NCBI RefSeq assembly: GCF_043555885.1
Contig: NZ_JBIGHX010000004.1
Location: forward strand, 444,187 to 508,186
From: Pelomonas lactea
Lineage (GTDB): Bacteria; Pseudomonadota; Gammaproteobacteria; Burkholderiales; Burkholderiaceae_C
Direction: 5' to 3'
Length of the DNA stretch: 64,000 nucleotides
Shown one piece after another: positions 30,122 through 37,408 of the stretch (position 1 is the stretch's first letter; every line of letters starts with the position of its first letter). The notes below the pieces were generated by a model, which was not told the origin of the DNA, made no database searches, and saw nothing but the letters and a program-made list of their open reading frames with translations. Made by a program: the position numbers and the translations under genes.

Positions 30122-32512
30122 ATGACCGACGACCTGCCACCCCAGCTGGGCCGCTTCCGTCTGCTGCAGCGTCTGGGCGAGGGCGCGCAGGCGACCGTCT
30201 GGCTGGCGCATGACCCGCTGCTGGACCGCGAGGTCGCCGTCAAGCTGCTCAAGACCAGCGGCGTCGATGCCACCGAGCCCGGCACCGTCGACGAATGGCT
30301 GCACGAGGCCCGCGCGGTCAGCCGGTTGACGCACCCCAACATCGTCCCCGTCTTCGAGGCCGACACGCAGGGCGGGCGCTCCTACCTCGTGTTCGAGTAC
30401 GTCAGCGGCGGCACGCTGAGCCAGCGCCTGCGCGCCGGCCCGCGGCTGACGGCGGCCGAGGCCGTCACGCTGATGCTGGGCGCGCTGGACGGCCTGACGG
30501 CCGCGCACGCCGCCGGCCTGGTGCACCGCGACCTCAAGCCCAGCAACATCCTGCTCGACGCCCGTGGCCGTGCGCGGGTCATGGACTTCGGCATCGCGGC
30601 CCGCGTGTCGCCCGCGACCAACGTGCCGGCGCGCGTCGTCGGCACGCCCGGCTACATCTCGCCCGAGGCCGCGGCCGGCGCGCCGCCACACCCGCAGATG
30701 GACGTGTTCGCGGCCGCCGTCGTGCTGGCCGAGATGCTCAGCGGCCAGCGCCTGAACCACGACCCCGACCCCTGGCGCGCCGTGCAGCGCGTGCAGACGA
30801 CCGACCTCGTGCTGCCGTCCGGCCTGGCGCCGGATGTGGACGATGCGCTGCGTGCCATCGTGCAGCGCGGCCTGGCGCGTGACCCGCACGCCCGCTGGCC
30901 CAGCGCCACGCAGATGCGCGATGCGCTGGCGTCCTGGCTGCGCCCCGTGGCCGAGCCCGACGCCGACGCGCAGGACGCGCCGGTGCTGGACTTCCTGCTG
31001 CGCCGCATGCGGCACAAGAGCGACTTCCCGGCACTGTCCGACGCCATCCAGCGCATCCAGCGGCTGACGCAGTCCGAGAACGAGAGCCTGGCCAGCCTGT
31101 CCAACGAAATCCTCAAGGACGTGGCACTGACGCAGAAGCTGCTGCGCCTGGTCAACACCGCGGCCTACCGGCACACGGGTGGCGGCGGCATCAGCACCGT
31201 GTCGCGCGCGGTTGCGCTGATCGGCTTCGCCGGCATCCGCAACCTGGCGCTCAGCCTCGTGCTGCTGGAGCGCATGGAGAACAAGGGCCATGCGCAGCGG
31301 CTGCGCGAGGACTTCCTGCGTTCGCTGATGGCTGCGTCCGTCGCGCGCGAGCTGTGCCTGAGCGAGCGCGAGGCCGAGGAGGCCTTCCTCGGCGCCATGC
31401 TGCACCACCTGGGGCGCACGCTGACCGAGTTCTACTTCCCCGAGGAGGCCGATGCCGTGCGCCGCCTCGTCAGCCCCGCCGACGACGGCCTGGCCCTCAG
31501 CGAGGCCGCTGCGTCGGCCCAGGTGCTGGGCATGAGCTACGAGGCGCTGGGCCTGGGCGTGGCGCGGCAATGGGGGCTGCCCGAGAGCCTGCAGCGCGCG
31601 ATGCGCCGCCCCGGCGGCGAGGCGCCCGTCAAGCTCATCGACGATGCGGCCGAGCGCCAGCGCTGGCTGGCCCGCGCGGCCAACGACATGGCCGACCTCA
31701 TCCTGCAGACGCCGCCCGAGCAGGCCCATGCCAAGGTGAAGGCGCTGGCGCAGCGGCATGCGCGCGCATTGGGCATCCAGGCAGACGCCTTCGAGAAGGC
31801 CGCCGACACGGCCCGCCAACGCCTCACGCAGATGACCGAGGCGCTGGACCTGCACCTGCCCAAGCACTCGCCGGCGCAGCGGCTGCTGGCGCCGCTGACA
31901 CCGTCGGTGCAGGACTCGTTGACCGCGCACGAACTGGCGCCCACGCTGGTGCTGGAACGCACCGAGGCGCTTGGCGGGCCGCCGCCGCCGGCAGCGCCTG
32001 TCGAGCTGCTGGCCGCCGGCGTGCAGGAGATCACCGACGCGATGGTCAACAGCTTCCAGCTCAACGCCGTGCTGCGCATGATCCTGGAGACCATCTATCG
32101 CGCGCTGAACCTGCGCCGTGTCATCTTCTGCCTGCGTGACGCGCGCGGCCAGACGCTGACCGGCCGGCTGGGCGTGGGCCTGGACGTCGAGCGCCTGGCG
32201 CCGCTGCTGCGCGTGGACCTGGTGCAGCAGCCGCCCGACCTGCTGGCGGCGGTGTGCCTGAAGGGCGCCGACACGCTGATCCAGGACGCCCGCGCCGCCA
32301 ACATCGCCGCGCGGCTGCCGGTGTGGTTCAAGGGCGAGCTGCAGGCGCAGAGCTTTCTGCTGCTGCCGCTGATGCTCAAGGGCGCGCCGCTGGGGCTCAT
32401 CTACGCCGACCATGCGCAGGCGGGCGCCGTGCAGCTGGGCGAGAAGGAGCTGTCGCTGCTGCGCACGCTGCGCAACCAGGCCGTGATGGCCTTCCGCCAG
32501 GCCTCCAGCTGA
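30122..32512 (+). CDS. Serine/threonine protein kinase-HDOD-GAF protein
   Basis: The 796-aa protein has an apparently active Hanks-type kinase domain (about 10-275): glycine loop LGEGAQATV (18-26), lysine K41 in VAVK, HRDLKPSN (135-142), DFG (155-157) and GTPGYISPE (174-182). A HDOD domain (about 300-500) and a C-terminal GAF sensor domain (about 635-790) follow. No membrane segment is seen, so it is cytoplasmic. It shares the kinase-HDOD layout with the pseudokinase encoded 12 bp upstream, which could be its partner or regulator. The cyclase-FHA protein at 10.4 kb has a phosphothreonine-binding domain and is a conceivable target (inference). The GAF ligand is unknown. Confidence 0.9.
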   Translation: MTDDLPPQLGRFRLLQRLGEGAQATVWLAHDPLLDREVAVKLLKTSGVDATEPGTVDEWLHEARAVSRLTHPNIVPVFEADTQGGRSYLVFEYVSGGTLSQRLRAGPRLTAAEAVTLMLGALDGLTAAHAAGLVHRDLKPSNILLDARGRARVMDFGIAARVSPATNVPARVVGTPGYISPEAAAGAPPHPQMDVFAAAVVLAEMLSGQRLNHDPDPWRAVQRVQTTDLVLPSGLAPDVDDALRAIVQRGLARDPHARWPSATQMRDALASWLRPVAEPDADAQDAPVLDFLLRRMRHKSDFPALSDAIQRIQRLTQSENESLASLSNEILKDVALTQKLLRLVNTAAYRHTGGGGISTVSRAVALIGFAGIRNLALSLVLLERMENKGHAQRLREDFLRSLMAASVARELCLSEREAEEAFLGAMLHHLGRTLTEFYFPEEADAVRRLVSPADDGLALSEAAASAQVLGMSYEALGLGVARQWGLPESLQRAMRRPGGEAPVKLIDDAAERQRWLARAANDMADLILQTPPEQAHAKVKALAQRHARALGIQADAFEKAADTARQRLTQMTEALDLHLPKHSPAQRLLAPLTPSVQDSLTAHELAPTLVLERTEALGGPPPPAAPVELLAAGVQEITDAMVNSFQLNAVLRMILETIYRALNLRRVIFCLRDARGQTLTGRLGVGLDVERLAPLLRVDLVQQPPDLLAAVCLKGADTLIQDARAANIAARLPVWFKGELQAQSFLLLPLMLKGAPLGLIYADHAQAGAVQLGEKELSLLRTLRNQAVMAFRQASS

Positions 32513-32691
32513 CAGAGGCGTAGGGCGATTCCCACAGCAGGTGGGGCGCGGGGCTGACCGCGCGCGCGGCCGGCTTCCGACGGGTCGTGAACCTGTGCTC
32601 GCGAATACTGATTTCGCAGCCTGCAAGCACAGGAACCGGGTTGGACTGGCCCCGCCAGCCGCACCGGCATGACCACAACCAGGAGCCCCAG

Positions 32692-33060
32692 ATGAATCCG
32701 CAAACCATCGTGAAGAAGAGCCGTGCCGTGCTCGCCGTGGGCGCAGCGCTTGCCTTGGCAGCGTGCGCATCAACGCCCGAACCCAAGGAACAGCTGGCTG
32801 TGGCCAACGCCGCCGTCGACACCGCCACCGGCAACGCCGCCGAGGCACCTGCCGAGCTGGCCACGGCCCGCGACAAGCTGGCCCGCGCCAACGCCGCGGC
32901 CGCCCGAAAAGACTACGTGGCCGCGCGCCAGCTGGCCGACGAGGCCGCGGCCGACGCCGCGCTCGCCCAGGCGCAAGCCCGCAATGCCCGCTCCAGCCGC
33001 GCGCTTGCCGAGGTGCGCGAAAGCATCCAGCAGCTGCAGGCGCAGCTCAACCGTTCCTGA
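32692..33060 (+). CDS. DUF4398-type lipoprotein
   Basis: The 122-aa protein has a lipoprotein signal peptide with lipobox LAAC (cysteine at about residue 22), followed by an Ala-rich, charged helical region. The repeated Ala/Asp/Lys pattern (ARDKLARANAAAARKDYVAA) is that of the DUF4398 family found beside OmpA-like proteins. It should be anchored in the envelope, probably the outer membrane, and form a helical hairpin or coiled coil. AGGAG lies 7 nt before the ATG at 32692. It is the first gene of a three-gene operon; the next begins 17 bp downstream and carries a similar helical region plus an OmpA domain. Confidence 0.85.
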   Translation: MNPQTIVKKSRAVLAVGAALALAACASTPEPKEQLAVANAAVDTATGNAAEAPAELATARDKLARANAAAARKDYVAARQLADEAAADAALAQAQARNARSSRALAEVRESIQQLQAQLNRS

Positions 33061-33077
33061 TTGCGAAAGGCGACATC

Positions 33078-33995
33078 ATGAAGAAGACCCTTGCCCAACT
33101 GTCTACCCTGGCCGCCGCGGCCGCGCTGTTCGCCGGCTGTGCCAGCGCCCCCACCGTCACGCCCGGCCTGCAGCAGGCACGCAGCACCGTGCGCAGTGCC
33201 GAAGCCGATCCGGCTGTGCTGAAGTACGCGTCGCTGGACGTGAAGAAGGCCGGTGACTCGCTCAAGCGCGCCGAAGAGCTCAGCGCCAACCGTGAATCGC
33301 CGGCCGACATCGACTCGGCCGCCTACATCGCCTCTACGCAGGCCCGCACCGCGATGGCGCTGGCCAAGGCCGCGACCGAGGAAGAGGCCATCAAGGCTGC
33401 CGAGGCCGACCGTGAGCGCGCCCGTGCCGACGCCAACGCCCGCCGCGCCAACGTCGCGCAGGCCCAGGCCGCCAACGCGCAGATCGCTGCCGCCAACGCC
33501 AGCGCCGACGCCAACGCCGCCCGCCAGCAGGCCGCCACAGCGCAGGCCGATGCCGCCGCCGCGCAGGCGCAAGCCGCCGCGCTGCAGCAGGAACTCGCCG
33601 AGCTTCAGGCCAAGCAGACCGACCGCGGCATGCTGGTCACGCTGGGCGATGTGCTGTTCGAGTTCGGCCGCGCCGAGATCAAGCCCACCGCGCAGAACGC
33701 CATCGGCAAGCTGGCCAACTACCTGAAGCAGCACCCCGACCGCCGCGTGCTGATCGAAGGTTTCACCGACAGCGTCGGCAGCGACCAGGCCAACCTGACG
33801 TTGTCGCAGCGTCGCTCGCAGGCCGTGGCGGACGCCTTGCGCGCCCAGGGTGTCGACCCGGCACGCGTCGACACCCGCGGCTACGGCGAGGCCTACCCGG
33901 TCGCCAGCAACGCCAGCACCGCCGACCGCGCGCTGAATCGCCGCGTCGAGGTCTACATCTCCAACGACAACCAGCCCGTGCGCGCACGCGGTTGA
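33078..33995 (+). CDS. OmpA-family lipoprotein with DUF4398-like helical region
   Basis: The 305-aa protein starts with a lipoprotein signal (LFAGC lipobox, cysteine about residue 21). Residues 22-180 form an Ala-rich, heptad-like helical stalk (repeated NARRANVAQAQAANAQIAAAN-type sequence). The C-terminal OmpA-like peptidoglycan-binding domain (about 185-295) has DVLFEFGRAEIKP, IEGFTDSVGSDQANLTLSQRR and NRRVEVYI, including the Asp and Arg that bind diaminopimelate. It probably links outer membrane to cell wall. AAAGG precedes the ATG by 7 nt. The low-complexity stalk is prone to expansion. It lies in an operon between the small DUF4398 lipoprotein and a small periplasmic protein. Confidence 0.92.
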   Translation: MKKTLAQLSTLAAAAALFAGCASAPTVTPGLQQARSTVRSAEADPAVLKYASLDVKKAGDSLKRAEELSANRESPADIDSAAYIASTQARTAMALAKAATEEEAIKAAEADRERARADANARRANVAQAQAANAQIAAANASADANAARQQAATAQADAAAAQAQAAALQQELAELQAKQTDRGMLVTLGDVLFEFGRAEIKPTAQNAIGKLANYLKQHPDRRVLIEGFTDSVGSDQANLTLSQRRSQAVADALRAQGVDPARVDTRGYGEAYPVASNASTADRALNRRVEVYISNDNQPVRARG

Positions 33996-34006
33996 AGGAG
34001 ACCGTC

Positions 34007-34399
34007 ATGAACCACGTCCACCGAAGTTGCCTGACTGCCGCGCTGCTGGTGCTGGGCGTCACGGCCGCACAGGCCGGCAACAACGTCGACCCACTGCGCC
34101 TGCAGTACGAGCGTGAGCGTGCCGCCTGCCTGCAGGGCCAGACCGGCCAGCCGCGCGATGTCTGCCTGAAGGAGGCGGGTGCCGCCTATGCCCAGGCCCG
34201 CCAGGGGCGGCTGACGACGCCCGGGGACCGCCCGGAGCAGTGGGCGGCCAACGCGCTCAGGCGCTGCCAGGCCCAGCCGCCGGAAGACCGCGATCTCTGC
34301 GAGCGCCGCGTTCGCGAAGGCGAGGTGGCGGGCAGCGTGTCCGCAGGCGGCCGGATGACCACGCTGACCGTGCGGTCGACGGACATCTCGGGAAGCTGA
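34007..34399 (+). CDS. Small secreted protein of unknown function
   Basis: I do not recognise a named family. The 130-aa product has a signal peptide (about 1-23, cleavage after AQA). The mature part contains four cysteines spaced as if for two disulfides (AACLQGQ, DVCLKEA, RRCQAQ, DLCERR) in a charged helical context. The ATG at 34007 follows AAGGAGA. It starts 11 bp after the OmpA-like gene, so it is the last gene of that operon and probably acts in the periplasm. It converges on the SRP RNA gene, and an intergenic repeat follows its stop. Confidence 0.75.
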   Translation: MNHVHRSCLTAALLVLGVTAAQAGNNVDPLRLQYERERAACLQGQTGQPRDVCLKEAGAAYAQARQGRLTTPGDRPEQWAANALRRCQAQPPEDRDLCERRVREGEVAGSVSAGGRMTTLTVRSTDISGS

Positions 34400-34429
34400 A
34401 ACGCCTCGCCTCGGGGCCTTGCCCTGGCC

Positions 34430-34473
34430 GATCCCTCGGGGGACGGCTTGGGGCAGCCCGGCGCTCGGCCCGC
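34430..34473 (+). repeat. Intergenic repeat, copy A
   Basis: The segment CCTCGGGGGACGGC...CTTGGGGCAGCCCGGCGCTCGGCCCG matches copies at 55232 and 57738. Copy A lacks the central GATGCTxGCCGG part. It lies 30 bp after a stop codon, between convergent transcription units. Confidence 0.7.
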
Positions 34474-34502
34474 GATGCAGCGGCGTGTTGTTGGGGAGGG
34501 TG

Positions 34503-34594
34503 ACGAGCCTTACCCCCGGCACTGGTTGCAACGCTTAGGGCTGCTTGGTTCCCCACCTGACCCGGTTGGGCGCGCTTCCATGCGGGGAGGCCCG
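34503..34594 (-). ncRNA. ffs: 4.5S / SRP RNA (small bacterial type)
   Basis: Read on the minus strand, this stretch has the universal SRP helix-8 signature GGGTCAGGTGGGGAACC followed by AAGCAGCCC. The stem UGG/CCA closes on a GGAA tetraloop, flanked by the symmetric CAG/AGCAG loop that binds Ffh. The ends pair as GCCTCCCCGCA with TGCCGGGGGTAAGGC, giving a hairpin of about 92 nt, the usual length. The RNA is the scaffold of the signal recognition particle that targets nascent membrane proteins. Ends are approximate (plus or minus 3). It follows SirB2 directly and sits about 5 kb from dnaX-ybaB-recR; a link between SRP RNA and dnaX-recR is also seen in other bacteria. Confidence 0.9.
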
Positions 34595-34603
34595 TCGAGC
34601 GAG

Positions 34604-34609
34604 ATTCTA
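34604..34609 (-). promoter_or_regulatory. ffs: Probable -10 box of the SRP RNA gene
   Basis: TAGAAT on the minus strand ends about 9 bp before the predicted 5' end of the SRP RNA. Its first three bases are the TAG stop codon of the SirB2-like gene. No good -35 hexamer is visible at 16-18 bp. Confidence 0.55.
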
Positions 34610-34993
34610 ACCGGGCAGAAAGCCTCGATTGATCGAGAGGTCCATGGCGAGCATCAAAAGCGCCAGCGCCGTGAAGTAGCCCAGCAGATGCAGGCGCTGC
34701 TGGCTCATCGCCCAATGCCCGCACACCAGGTAGCCCACCAGCGCGACGAGCTTGATGCCCAGCCACGAGTCACGCACCGGGTTGTAGCCAATGGCGCCCC
34801 ACAGGCTCAGCCCGGTGACGACGAGGCAGGCGTTGACGCCGAACACCAGCACCAGCAGCCGCGCGTCCTTGGCCAGCTCCTGCAGCCGCGGCGTGCCGAA
34901 CTGGAACAGCGCCCCGCGCGTGAAGAACAGGCCGAGGCTGCACCAGGCCAGCAGCACGTGCCACTGGACCATCTGCGAATAAAACCACGTCAT
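34607..34993 (-). CDS. SirB2-like integral membrane protein
   Basis: The 128-aa protein consists of four predicted membrane helices: about 10-28 (VLLAWCSLGLFFTRGALF), 45-65 (LLVLVFGVNACLVVTGL), 78-96 (LGIKLVALVGYLVCGHWAM) and 100-120. The YNPVRDSWLGIKL segment is typical of the SirB family. Its molecular function is unknown; the family name comes from Salmonella sirB, and no invasion role should be inferred here. It follows the PurM-like gene after 19 bp on the same strand and ends directly at the SRP RNA promoter. Confidence 0.85.
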   Translation of the reverse strand: MTWFYSQMVQWHVLLAWCSLGLFFTRGALFQFGTPRLQELAKDARLLVLVFGVNACLVVTGLSLWGAIGYNPVRDSWLGIKLVALVGYLVCGHWAMSQQRLHLLGYFTALALLMLAMDLSINRGFLPG

Positions 34994-35012
34994 CGCAGAG
35001 GTGCCGCGTGGT

Positions 35013-36122
35013 TCAGCGCAGTGCCAGGTCGTCTTCGCTGAAGCGGATGTTCAGCGGCTCGATCAGCAGTTGCTTCTCGCCCGCCTCGACGCTGCCGGCC
35101 ACCCAGGCGGCGATGCCGCAGTCGCGCGCCACCTGCGCGGTGCGCTCGGCGTCTTCGGCCTTGACGAAGATCGCAAAGCCCGCGCCCATGTTCAGCGTCG
35201 AGTAGGCCTCGCGGTCGTCCTGGCCGGCCTGCTGCTGGATGAACTCCAGCACGGCCGTCTTGGGCGGCACGGTGTGGATGCGGTAGGTGAGCGCGCTCGG
35301 GTGGCGCAGCAGCTTGCGCCAGCCGTGGCCGGTGATGTTGGCGCAGTAGTGCGGCGCGATGCCGGCCTTCCACAGCGCCTCGGTCACGGGCGAGTACAGC
35401 GCGGTGGGCGCCAGCAGCGCCTCGCCGTAGGTCAGGCCGGGGGCGATCTCGGTCAGGTAGCCGTTCGGCAGGCGTTCCGCGAGCTTGCGGGCGAGCGACA
35501 GGCCGTTGGCATGGATGCCGCTGGAGGCCAGCAGCACGATGGCGTCGCCGGCGCCCAGCTTGTCGCCCACCGACAGTCGCTCCTTGGGGTTGATGAGGCC
35601 CGTGCAGGACGCGGCCAGATCGATGCGGCCGTCCTCGACGATGCCGGCCAGCGCCGGCGTCTCGCCACCACCCCAGGCGACCTGGCAGGTGTCGCAGGCG
35701 GCCTTCCAGCCGGCCACCAGCGCCTGCGCGCGCTGCGCGTCGCCGAACCAGTCACTGCCGCCGGCGGCCCAGTAGGCCTGCACCACCAGCGGTGTGGCGC
35801 CGACGGTGATGAGGTCGTTGACGGCCATCGCGATGGTGTCCTGCGCGATGCCGGCAAAGAAGCTCTTGCCGGTCAGCTTGGCCATCTCGTCGGCCACCAG
35901 CGTCTTGGTGCCCAGGCATTCGACGATGGAGGCGACGTAGAACGGGCCCACGTCGACGACGTAGGCCGATTCGCCGCGCGAGGCCTTGACCTCGCTGAAG
36001 CCGTGCCCGGCCAGGTGTGACGCGGTGGCCGCGGCGGCGCGCTGGGCGGTGACCTTCAGGGGGTCGATCAGGTCGTAGTTGACGCCGGCTTGGTCGTAGG
36101 TGAGGGGGCTGTTGGAGGTCAT
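35013..36122 (-). CDS. Divergent PurM-family protein (AIR synthase-like)
   Basis: The 369-aa protein has the AIR synthase fold: LTYDQAGVNYDLIDPLK start, MAVNDLITVGATPLVVQAYW, GGGETPALAG, ASSGIHANGLSLARKL, LLAPTALYSPV and a C-terminal NMGAGFAIFV. PurM makes aminoimidazole ribonucleotide from FGAM and ATP in purine synthesis. However, the N-terminal GTDGVGTK-type signature of canonical PurM is replaced by VECLGTKTLVADEM, and the protein is about 20 residues longer. It may be a second, diverged paralog rather than the housekeeping enzyme. A GACAAT hexamer about 35 bp upstream of the ATG at 36122 is a likely -10 box. The next gene downstream is SirB2-like; no other purine gene is near. Confidence 0.75.
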   Translation of the reverse strand: MTSNSPLTYDQAGVNYDLIDPLKVTAQRAAAATASHLAGHGFSEVKASRGESAYVVDVGPFYVASIVECLGTKTLVADEMAKLTGKSFFAGIAQDTIAMAVNDLITVGATPLVVQAYWAAGGSDWFGDAQRAQALVAGWKAACDTCQVAWGGGETPALAGIVEDGRIDLAASCTGLINPKERLSVGDKLGAGDAIVLLASSGIHANGLSLARKLAERLPNGYLTEIAPGLTYGEALLAPTALYSPVTEALWKAGIAPHYCANITGHGWRKLLRHPSALTYRIHTVPPKTAVLEFIQQQAGQDDREAYSTLNMGAGFAIFVKAEDAERTAQVARDCGIAAWVAGSVEAGEKQLLIEPLNIRFSEDDLALR

Positions 36123-36165
36123 GTCGCGCCGCGGCTGTGAAAGGTGTTCAGGCGCGATTGTCTCT

Positions 36166-37359
36166 TCAGTGGCCCAGCAGCACGGCCGACAGCGCCGAAT
36201 CGAGGCGATCGGCCACCCAGTCCGTGGCGCCGCCGCCGCTGGCCTGGGTGTTGCTGAACGCGAAGCAGGCGGCCTGGCCGTCCTGGCGCAGCGCCACCAG
36301 GCTGGTGAAGCCCGGCATGCCGCCGCTGTGCACCAGCAGTGGCGACTGCACCGTGCCGCCGCCCTGCCAGCCCAGCGCGTACTCGCCGGGGCGCAGCCCC
36401 TGCAGGCGGCGTACATAGGTGCCGGGCAGCAGGCTGGGCTGGCCCTGCAGCGCGCGCTGGTGCTCGCGCAGCCACAGCGCGTAGCCGCGGGCGTTCAGCC
36501 ACTGGCCGCCGCTGCCTTGCAGCGCCTGCAGCCACGCGTCGACAGCCGCGGGCACCTCGGCCACGGCCAGCGCGGCGGGCGACGGGCCGGCATGGCCGGT
36601 GGCGGCATCGGCCGGCGGCTGCACGAGCAGCGTCAGGCCCAGCGGCTGGTGGATCTCGCGCTGCAGCAGCGCCTCGAAGCTGTCGCCGGTGGCGGCCTCC
36701 AGCATCCAGGCCGCCAGCTCGTAGCCGATGTTGGAGTACAGGAACTCGCCGGCCGGGCCGGCGGGTGGTGACTGCAGCGCCCAGGCCAGCACGGCGCGGC
36801 GCCGCAGCACCGGCGTGGCGGGCTCGGGTTGGCCGCCGGCGGCCCAGGCGTCGAGGAACTGGGCCAGGTCGTCCTCGCCGCCGTAGGGCAGGCCGCTGCG
36901 GTGGTCCAGCAGCTGGGTCAGCGTGATGCCGGCGTAGGCGGGCTGTTGCTGCGTGGCCAGCGTAGGGATGAGGTCGACGGGCCGGCTGTCCCAGCGCAGC
37001 CGCCCCTGCTCCACCAGCCGCGCGGCCAGCGCGGCCGTCATGGCCTTGCCCAGCGAGCCGGTGCTGAAGCTCTCATCGCCCTGCAGCGGCGCGCCCTGCG
37101 GCTGGCGGCGGCGGCCGGCGCAGGCGCGGTAGAGCTTGCTGGCGCTGCGGTACTGGCTGGCGATGACGACGCCGGCCAGGCCGCCGGGCAGCACGGCGGC
37201 GTTGGCCTGGTCTTGCAGGCGCTGGTTTTCGGTCAGCAGCCGCGGGTCGAGGATCTCGTCGCGCTGCGCGCTGCCGCCGCCACAGGCGGCCAGCAGGGTG
37301 GGCGTGCTGATGAGGGCGGCCAGCAGGTGGCGGCGGCTCGGTTGGGCCGGGTAGGACAA
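36166..37359 (-). CDS. Serine hydrolase lipoprotein (class C beta-lactamase/esterase fold)
   Basis: The 397-aa protein starts with a twin-arginine-like lipoprotein signal (SRRHLLAAL, lipobox LLAAC, cysteine about residue 26). The penicillin-binding-protein-like fold shows the SxxK motif in TGSLGKAMTA (about residues 101-104) and the second motif YSN in YSNIGYELA. The third element is probably the HSGG in LLVHSGGMPG, as in EstB-type esterases and D-aminopeptidases. Antibiotic hydrolysis should not be assumed; peptidase or esterase activity is as likely. It is encoded between a QseBC-like two-component system (49 bp upstream) and the PurM-like gene, all on the minus strand, so it may be controlled by that system. 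Confidence 0.85.
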   Translation of the reverse strand: MSYPAQPSRRHLLAALISTPTLLAACGGGSAQRDEILDPRLLTENQRLQDQANAAVLPGGLAGVVIASQYRSASKLYRACAGRRRQPQGAPLQGDESFSTGSLGKAMTAALAARLVEQGRLRWDSRPVDLIPTLATQQQPAYAGITLTQLLDHRSGLPYGGEDDLAQFLDAWAAGGQPEPATPVLRRRAVLAWALQSPPAGPAGEFLYSNIGYELAAWMLEAATGDSFEALLQREIHQPLGLTLLVQPPADAATGHAGPSPAALAVAEVPAAVDAWLQALQGSGGQWLNARGYALWLREHQRALQGQPSLLPGTYVRRLQGLRPGEYALGWQGGGTVQSPLLVHSGGMPGFTSLVALRQDGQAACFAFSNTQASGGGATDWVADRLDSALSAVLLGH

Positions 37360-37408
37360 GGGGGCAATCCAGGGCAGTGGGAATGCCGCGGATTCTTCGG
37401 GTCTGACC

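Noticed and set aside
36166..37359. Antibiotic-resistance beta-lactamase
   Set aside because: The fold is shared with esterases and peptidases. Only SxxK and YSN are seen, the third motif looks like HSGG rather than KTG, and the lipoprotein anchor does not fit typical class C enzymes.
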